Assembly: GCA_965116355.1 (NCBI GenBank)
Contig: OZ220679.1
Coordinates: 2,294,001-2,358,000, forward strand
DNA length: 64,000 nt
Origin: UBA1127 sp965116355
GTDB lineage: Bacteria > Chloroflexota > Dehalococcoidia > Lucifugimonadales > UBA1127
Direction: 5' to 3'
Every line of letters begins with the position of its first letter. Positions within the stretch are counted from its first letter, which is position 1. Positions 59,401 to 64,000 of the stretch are shown piece by piece. A program made the translations under genes and the position numbers. Under the pieces are notes generated by a model. That model saw only the letters and a program-made list of their open reading frames with translations. It made no database searches and was not told the origin of the DNA.

Positions 59401-59599
59401 GGCCAGTGACGTCGCGAACGACGGCCTCGGGGTCGGCCGATGGGTAGGTGATGAAGACGGTGACGAGGGGGAACTCGATCTGGGGGAAGAGCTCAACCTG
59501 CATAGAGCGATAGGCGAAGATGCCGGAGGAGAGGACGATGATGATGGCGAGGATGGCGACGGTTGGACGGCGCAAGGCGATTGCCGTGAGGAACGTCAC
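56462..59599 (-). CDS. AcrB-type RND efflux pump
   Basis: A 1045-residue inner-membrane pump with twelve helices in the HAE-RND pattern. It begins TAIALRRPTVAILAIIIVLSSGIFAYRSMQVELFPQIEFPLVTV-type sequence; helix 4 carries TLGGLAISVGRVVDDSIVVLENVYRH with the proton-relay Asp pair and the N-terminal repeat is mirrored in the second half (AAMMGILLLIGIVVTNAIVLISFVEQ). The periplasmic loops have usual size. No membrane-fusion protein or outer-membrane partner is adjacent, as is seen in other monoderm-like organisms where such pumps act alone. The tail is short and Pro/Glu-rich. Confidence 0.92.
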   Translation of the reverse strand: MTFLTAIALRRPTVAILAIIIVLSSGIFAYRSMQVELFPQIEFPLVTVFITYPSADPEAVVRDVTGPIERAIAGADGLENIQSNSSEGRAAIFVSYRYGTDMAAAETHVQNAVSSLTFPGSVEDPLVGRFNPEEIPVIQFGVVSERPLPEVQALVEDLLVPELEKIEGVLRVDLDGGVERRVAVAADLAKMTANGVTLEQVATALRENNVSLPAGILPSGGQIIIAKTTHSLDSVDDVRNLVVASNDGSPVRLSDVATVSFGEGSRTSITRVNGRDGVAVYVTKEAEANTLDVTTVVNDVLEDGNGLPDDLEIIVVNDQGPDIERQIDNLVREGTFGFLFAVSVVFAFMLTIRPTFIRGLFTTIRPTVVIGLSIPLSVFTGILLMFWQDMTLNFMTLGGLAISVGRVVDDSIVVLENVYRHIQGGRERWRAALEATTEVGPAIFASTMTTVVVFVPLAFIEGLVGAFFLPFALTVTFALLASLLVALTAVPVLGALLLRPGDLPEGAGDEGDIPIQETALQRLYLRILRWVLGHRAVTLLAAAVITFGSLGLLSVIPVNLFGGGGDRFLQIELSLPPSANVEQTLAETEEIEARLDGITEVYSSSIGGTDFDFGGGPAGLQQARFFALLSDDAPEDISETLRVELAKPGQTVRVSELSAGPPAGGIEIFVTGPNYDDIAGVTRDLADSIGALEGVVNLESNVTQARPELAVQVDPERAAAIGLTTEQVGTQLNKFLIGEQVTSIDIDGEPVDVYLSGDLFAAGGAEGLGALQIVGPGGSASLLELATPELREGPVTISRTDGQRSASITADIVAEDIQAVSVLVDEQIAALDLPPGVNVNSGGVFADIEEGFQAIFISMAVGIVLVYLVMVASLGSLRNPFVIVLTLPLALVGVMASLAITDRALGLAAMMGILLLIGIVVTNAIVLISFVEQQRARGLAVYDALISGARVRLRPILMTAITTSFALLPLAVESEGGGIISAELATVVIGGLTSSTVLTLLVLPIVYMLFNDTFPRLVGRILGRTVPTEENRSPNQAAPEPAADG

Positions 59600-59706
59600 T
59601 TAGGCTACTCTCTTCCTGCCCCCGCAAGGGGCGCTTTCCGTCAAGGGAACGGGTGGGACGGGAGAAAGGTTAGACCGGCGAGGCTTTGTGAAATTCTTAC
59701 CAATAT

Positions 59707-59721
59707 CGTAACACCATTACG
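59707..59721. promoter_or_regulatory. CGTAA/TTACG dyad in the spacer before the RND gene
   Basis: CGTAA-CACCA-TTACG is a 5-bp inverted repeat within the AT-rich core of the 240-base spacer upstream of the minus-strand RND gene. It could be a regulator site; no adjacent regulator gene supports this. Confidence 0.3.
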
Positions 59722-59838
59722 AGTGTCGGGTGTCAAGCATTCGAAATCACAATGCGGCAAAGGGACATCCAATCATGACGCGGACGACCGGGCACCTCGA
59801 CCGGTCTCAAGAGACTGGCCGGCCTGCCGGCAGCCCCG

Positions 59839-61683
59839 CTAGGTGTCAGTCCGGTAGAGGTAGCGGACGTCCCAGATGCCGTACAGGGTGGGCGTGGTGT
59901 TGCCGAAGACGTTCCTGACCGCGCTCAACCGCTCCGAGAGCACGGTGTAGATGATGGGCGCGTTCTCCGCGGCAATCGCCTGAGCCCTGTGGTAGAGCTT
60001 GACCCGCTCTCCGTGGTCCAATTCCTGGCTGGCCTGAATGTAGAGGGAATCTATCTCCGCCTCCCACTGAGTGGCCGGGGATTCCTGGTTGGGGTTCCAC
60101 AGGTGCAGGGTCTCACTGCTGTGCCAGAAGGAGATGCCGGAGTAGGGGTCCGTGCCGCCGGTGAATCCAATGACCATTGCCTCCCAGTCATACGTGGACG
60201 TGAGCTGCGTGACGAGCTCGCCGAACTCGACTGGCTCGTAGGAGGCGCCGATGCCGACGCTGCGGAGGCCCTCGGCGATGATCTCGGTCACCTGACCGCG
60301 GACCTCATTGCTGACGCCGTTGGTGACCAGCTTGAACTCGATGGGGACCCCGTTGGCGTCTTCACGGGTGCCGTCGCCGTCGGTGTCCACCCAGCCGAGA
60401 TCGTCGAGGATGTCGTTGGCCTCGTTCGGGTCGTGGCGGTACTTCACGACGTCCGGGTTGTGGAAGTCTCCGGTGGCCGGGCTGATGGAGGACCACTGGG
60501 GATAGCCGAGGCCGTGCAGCGTCTCTTCGACAATACGTTGCTTGTCGATGGTGTGGGCGGCGGCGCGGCGGAAGTCGGCGTTGGCGAACCACGCGAGCTT
60601 CTCCGGCGCCACCAGCGGCGCACTCGTGTCGGGATTCGCGCCGGGGTTCACGTTGAACGAGAGGAACGTTGTCCCGAAGCCGGGGCCGCGCTTGTGGATG
60701 GTGAAGTTGCCCTCTTCCTGCAGGGGCTCCAGGGTGGCGAACTCCTCGCCCAGGACGCCATGGATGTCGGCATGTCCGGCCTGGAAGGCCTCGAACTCGT
60801 CCTCCAGCGACTCGACGAAGTCCATGGTCACGGTGTCAAGGTAGGGCAGGCGGTTGCCATCGGCGTCCGTGAGCCAGTAGCCGGGATTGCGGCGCAGGAC
60901 GAGGCTGTCCTCCGGGGTGTAGGACTCGATGGTGAAGGGTCCCGTGCCGATGACCTCGGCCGGGTCGGTCTCGATGCCCCAAAGGTCAGAGAAGGTGCCG
61001 GCGTCCACGTGGGGTCCAAGTATGTGCTCAGGGTAGATGGCGGTGCCCATGGAACGGAGGAAGGGGGCGAAGGGCACGGGCAGAACTATACGGACCGTTG
61101 AATCGTCCAGCGCGGTGACGGTCATCGGCTCCTCGCGCCAGCCGCCGTCCGCGTCCGGGAAGCGGAAGATGAAGGCGGCGCGGGAACTGGTGGGGATATC
61201 CTCATTGTAGACGATGCGGTTGAAGGTGAAGTCCACGTCATGGGCCGTCACGGGTTGGCCATCGTGCCAGGTGACGCCGGGGCGCATGCGGAACGTCCAG
61301 GTCAGGCCGTCGTCCGAGCTCTCCCACGACTCGGCAAGGGCCGGTTCGACCGCGTCGGTCAGCCATGAGGTCTCCGTGAGCCCCTCAAACAGGTAGCCGA
61401 GGACGGAGGAGGAGCTGGCGTCATTGGACAGGGCGAGGTTGAACGTCAGCGGCTCCGAGACGGTGGTGAAGGAGAGGTTGCCACCATATTCGCCGACGGA
61501 GTACTCAAAGTCCTCGGCGTTGTCGCGGAGGCGCTCGACGATTTCCTGCTGGGACTCGGCGCCGTCGTCCGCGCACGCGGCCATGGCGAGGAAGGCGAGC
61601 AGGGCGACGAGGGCGAGGACCGCCAGCGACACGGCTGAGGCAATGGGGCGGGTCATCCCTGGAGACGCAGGCTTTGGGAGCAT
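59839..61683 (-). CDS. ABC transporter substrate-binding lipoprotein, family 5 (peptide/oligopeptide)
   Basis: A 614-residue family 5 binding protein. A lipoprotein signal ends LLAFLAMAACADD; LAESWESSDDGLTWTFRMRPGVTWHDGQPVTAHDVDFTF is the family signature region; LRRNPGYWLTDADGN, FNVNPGANPDTSAP and HTIDKQRIVEETLHG follow. The size suits peptide, nickel or glycoside binders. No permease or ATPase gene is adjacent, so it must work with components encoded elsewhere. ATG 61683 is used; an internal ATG at 61656 is an alternative with no better ribosome site. Confidence 0.9.
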   Translation of the reverse strand: MLPKPASPGMTRPIASAVSLAVLALVALLAFLAMAACADDGAESQQEIVERLRDNAEDFEYSVGEYGGNLSFTTVSEPLTFNLALSNDASSSSVLGYLFEGLTETSWLTDAVEPALAESWESSDDGLTWTFRMRPGVTWHDGQPVTAHDVDFTFNRIVYNEDIPTSSRAAFIFRFPDADGGWREEPMTVTALDDSTVRIVLPVPFAPFLRSMGTAIYPEHILGPHVDAGTFSDLWGIETDPAEVIGTGPFTIESYTPEDSLVLRRNPGYWLTDADGNRLPYLDTVTMDFVESLEDEFEAFQAGHADIHGVLGEEFATLEPLQEEGNFTIHKRGPGFGTTFLSFNVNPGANPDTSAPLVAPEKLAWFANADFRRAAAHTIDKQRIVEETLHGLGYPQWSSISPATGDFHNPDVVKYRHDPNEANDILDDLGWVDTDGDGTREDANGVPIEFKLVTNGVSNEVRGQVTEIIAEGLRSVGIGASYEPVEFGELVTQLTSTYDWEAMVIGFTGGTDPYSGISFWHSSETLHLWNPNQESPATQWEAEIDSLYIQASQELDHGERVKLYHRAQAIAAENAPIIYTVLSERLSAVRNVFGNTTPTLYGIWDVRYLYRTDT

Positions 61684-61805
61684 ATCTACCGATTCCTCTC
61701 TTCACGCGCTATTTTCGGTCACCTGAGCCGTCAAACCGGATTTACCGATTGCGCTCTGCCAATCCAGGCTTGCGTTTCCACTTTACCGCATTGGCGCTTG
61801 CCACG

Positions 61806-62552
61806 TCAGAACAGGGAGACGTCCTCTCCAAACCACTTGAGGAGGAGGTCGTTGAGGGTGCCGTCAGCCTTCATGGAGTCGATGGCTTCATCGAACTTCG
61901 CCCTGAGCTCGCTGTCCTCGCGGATGCCCATGCCGATGCCGAGGTCGAGCTCAACCTGAGGGCCGACTACGACCAAACGGTCTTCAAGCTCCGCGAGCTT
62001 CTCCACGGCGAAGGCATGGTCGACGAGAATGGCTTCAACCTCGCCATCGAGAAGGGCCTGCACCGAGTCCTGGGAGCCGCGGAAGGTCTTGAAGAACTTG
62101 CCAGTGTCCAAAAAGTAGTCCGAGTGGATGGTGGACGCCTGGGCGCCAACGAGACCCTCGACAGCCTCGTCGCCGGAACCGGCCCTGGCGAGGTAGACGG
62201 AGGGGGTGGGTGGATAGTAGGGCTGGGTGAAGTCGATCCTCTCGTCACGCTCCTGGGTGATGCTCATGCCCGCAAGGATGGCGTCAAAGTCCTCAGCGCG
62301 CAGGTGAGGGATCAGCGTTTCCCACTCGTTGACAACCCACTCGCACTCCAGGCCGGCGCGGCGGCAGAGCTCGTCACCCATCTCGCGTTCGAGGCCGCCT
62401 ATCTCGCCGTCGTCGTTGGTGAAGTTGAAGGGGTGATAGTCGGCGGTCGTAGCGATGACGACGGTCTCGGGGCCGCCGCAGGCGAGGGAGAGTGCCAGGA
62501 GCAGAATGGCAACGGGAATGGTGCGTAGCAATCGCGAGGGACTCAGCTGCAA
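61806..62552 (-). CDS. ABC transporter substrate-binding lipoprotein, family 3 (amino-acid type)
   Basis: A 248-residue family 3 binder. The lipoprotein signal ends LLALSLACGGPE. ATTADYHPFNFTNDDGEIGGLEREMGDELCRRAG is the first lobe with the usual YPPF-like start; FDAILAGMSITQERDERIDFTQPYY is the hinge signature. The C-terminal ADGTLNDLLLKWFGED is typical. Such proteins bind polar amino acids or glutamine. No permease is adjacent. It lies next to the family 5 binder on the same strand, with a 122-base gap. Confidence 0.9.
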   Translation of the reverse strand: MQLSPSRLLRTIPVAILLLALSLACGGPETVVIATTADYHPFNFTNDDGEIGGLEREMGDELCRRAGLECEWVVNEWETLIPHLRAEDFDAILAGMSITQERDERIDFTQPYYPPTPSVYLARAGSGDEAVEGLVGAQASTIHSDYFLDTGKFFKTFRGSQDSVQALLDGEVEAILVDHAFAVEKLAELEDRLVVVGPQVELDLGIGMGIREDSELRAKFDEAIDSMKADGTLNDLLLKWFGEDVSLF

Positions 62553-62935
62553 CTTTCGCCTCCTACGTATCCCGCATCGCCGGGAGCACTCGACTGTGTG
62601 CGTGTTCCAAGGGCTGATGCAGGCGGCTGGACCGGAACCCGCCGGGATGCGGACCCCGGGCCGCCGTGTTTCAGATTAAATCAATGCTCCCCCGATATCA
62701 AAGTCATCAGCGTGCCGCATGGCTTACGGCACACAGTTGAGCTCCAAACAACCGGAGCCAGACAATGTCACTATTGCACACTCAACGGACACATTGTGAT
62801 TCTCATTCTTTCACGATTACAACACCGCTTGAACTATCTGTGGTGTGGGGGCATACTGATTTTGCTTTGAATGCAGACGATTGATTGCGGGGACGGCGCA
62901 CTTAAGCGCACGTGGAGCGGAGAGAGGAGGCAGGG
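62553..62935. other. Divergent intergenic region
   Basis: About 380 bases between the family 3 binder (minus) and the family 1-type binder (plus). No gene seen. The right half is AT-richer and carries the promoter boxes given separately at 62829. Confidence 0.45.
62829..62857 (+). promoter_or_regulatory. Possible promoter of the branched-chain-type binder
   Basis: TTGAAC (62829-62834) and CATACT (62852-62857) with a 17-base spacer, about 80 bases before the next start. Each box matches four of six consensus bases. Confidence 0.4.
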
Positions 62936-64000
62936 ATGAATGCGTTGTATTCCAAGCCATTCTTGTTGCTGAGCATTCTGCTGGTTGCGGCGTTTGGGTT
63001 CATGGCATGCGATGGCGACGATGGCGACACATACAGGCTTGGCGTGATGGAATCGCTGACGGGGCCGGGCGAGACGTACGGCACCGTCGCCAACCAGGCG
63101 AAGCAGATGGCGGTTGACGAGATCAACGCGGCCGGCGGCGTCAACGGCAAGATGCTGGAGCTGGTGGTTGAAGACTCCAAGTGCAACGCCGCCGATGCCA
63201 TCACGGCCTACAACAAGCTGACGGACGTGGACGACATCAAGATCATCCTCGGCACGTCGTGCAGCGGCGCGATGCTTGGCGCGGCCCCGCTGGCGGAGGC
63301 CGACGGGGTGATCATGTTCTCCGGCCTGGCGACGAACCCGGACATCGCGGAGGCGGGCGACTACATCTTCCGGACGTCGCTGAACGACGCGCAGCTGGGC
63401 ATCGACATGGGCAACACGATGTGGGCGGGCGGCATCCGCACCATCGCGACCATTGCCGAGTCGACGGACTACGCAGAGGGCGTACGGAAGGCGTCCAGCG
63501 ACCGGTTCGTCGAACTAGGCGGCACCATAGCGCTGGCAGAGAGCTACCCGTCCGACACGACAGACTTCCGGAGCCAGCTGACGAAGCTGCTGGCAACCGA
63601 GCCGGACGCGCTGCTCGTCGCGGCGCAGGCGGAGTTTACGGGCGGCACCATCGTCAAGCAGGCGCGTGAGCTGGGGTACACGGGCCCGATCTTCGGCGAC
63701 GTGGTGGTCGCGGGGACAACGGCGCTGGAGGTCGCGGGCGACGCCGCCACGGGTGTGACGGCGATCATCACGGACCTGGACCCCGCCAACACCAAGGCGA
63801 AAGAAGTGGTGGACAACTTCCGCGCCCGGTACGACTACGTGACGCTGCCGTGGTACCTGGGTTCGGCCTACGACGACGTGTACATCGTCGCGGAGTGCCT
63901 GAAGCAGACTGACGACGACCAGGACGCGGACGGCATGCGGGACTGCCTGTACGAGATCACCTGGAGCGGGGCCATCGGCCAGGACTACAGCTTCGACGAG
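62936..64000 (+). CDS. Branched-chain amino acid-type ABC binding lipoprotein (cut by window end)
   Basis: 355 codons of an open frame that continues past the window end. A lipoprotein signal ends LLVAAFGFMACDGDDG. The type I periplasmic-binding fold of LivJ/LivK-like proteins follows: YRLGVMESLTGPGETYGTVANQAKQMAVDEINAAGGVNGK, VVEDSKCNAADAITAYNKL, IILGTSCSGAMLGAAPLAE and TIAESTDYAEGVRKA. Such proteins bind branched-chain amino acids, amides or urea. Permease and ATPase genes may follow outside the window. A GAGAGGAGGCAGGG site lies before ATG 62936. Confidence 0.9.
   Translation, partial: MNALYSKPFLLLSILLVAAFGFMACDGDDGDTYRLGVMESLTGPGETYGTVANQAKQMAVDEINAAGGVNGKMLELVVEDSKCNAADAITAYNKLTDVDDIKIILGTSCSGAMLGAAPLAEADGVIMFSGLATNPDIAEAGDYIFRTSLNDAQLGIDMGNTMWAGGIRTIATIAESTDYAEGVRKASSDRFVELGGTIALAESYPSDTTDFRSQLTKLLATEPDALLVAAQAEFTGGTIVKQARELGYTGPIFGDVVVAGTTALEVAGDAATGVTAIITDLDPANTKAKEVVDNFRARYDYVTLPWYLGSAYDDVYIVAECLKQTDDDQDADGMRDCLYEITWSGAIGQDYSFDE

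Overview
The window is a GC-rich bacterial chromosome segment with densely packed genes, frequent GTG/TTG starts and GGAGG-type ribosome binding sites. An archaeal-type PEP carboxylase, luciferase-like flavin oxidoreductases, a Rieske oxygenase, collagen-like and WVxDG-repeat surface proteins, and many small inverted repeats between genes together suggest a Chloroflexota bacterium, possibly of the Dehalococcoidia/SAR202 type. That placement is an inference from gene content; no rRNA is present.

Layout. 0-7.6 kb: 5' end of an FtsZ gene cut by the window edge, a DUF1330 gene, a HAD phosphatase, fumarase C, three tRNAs (Leu, Arg, Val) and a large fused ABC exporter. 7.6-11.5 kb: a gene-poor, partly decayed stretch with frameshifted remnants and small unknown genes. 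11.6-18.2 kb: NCS2 permease with an extra C-terminal domain, a membrane-anchored WVxDG-repeat protein, archaeal-type PEPC and a Rieske oxygenase. 18.5-23 kb: a heme/iron acquisition operon (binding lipoprotein, permease, ATPase, heme-degrading-type monooxygenase, siderophore-interacting flavoprotein) behind a strong promoter whose -10 box is enclosed by a 7-bp dyad. 24.3-29.5 kb: metE behind a terminator-like leader, a small membrane protein, a DrrAB-like ABC-2 exporter and a Cache-domain protein. 29.7-32.7 kb: cobT-cobS-cobC-cobU, the nucleotide-loop part of cobalamin synthesis. 32.8-36.3 kb: VOC and TfoX proteins, ilvD and a collagen-like lipoprotein with a structured leader. 36.5-46 kb: mostly catabolic genes on the plus strand (MFS, Gfo/Idh/MocA, ketopantoate reductase-like, SDR, acetoacetyl-CoA synthetase, DinB, PH-like, LLM oxidoreductase, SMP-30). 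46-48.5 kb: MFS exporter and a HicBA module with two further HicB-like genes. 49-56.4 kb: FAD dehydrogenase, LLM oxidoreductase, a frameshifted epimerase and an MMPL transporter. 56.4-64 kb: AcrB-type RND pump and three binding lipoproteins of different ABC families (the last cut by the window end).

The most coherent systems are heme import with intracellular iron release and the late B12 assembly operon. The least explained are the WVxDG-repeat protein, the NCS2 permease fusion, an SDR lacking its catalytic Tyr/Lys, the triple HicB array, and the two leader regions (metE and the collagen-like gene) that look regulatory. Intergenic spacers from about 22 to 54 kb carry several families of short palindromic repeats.
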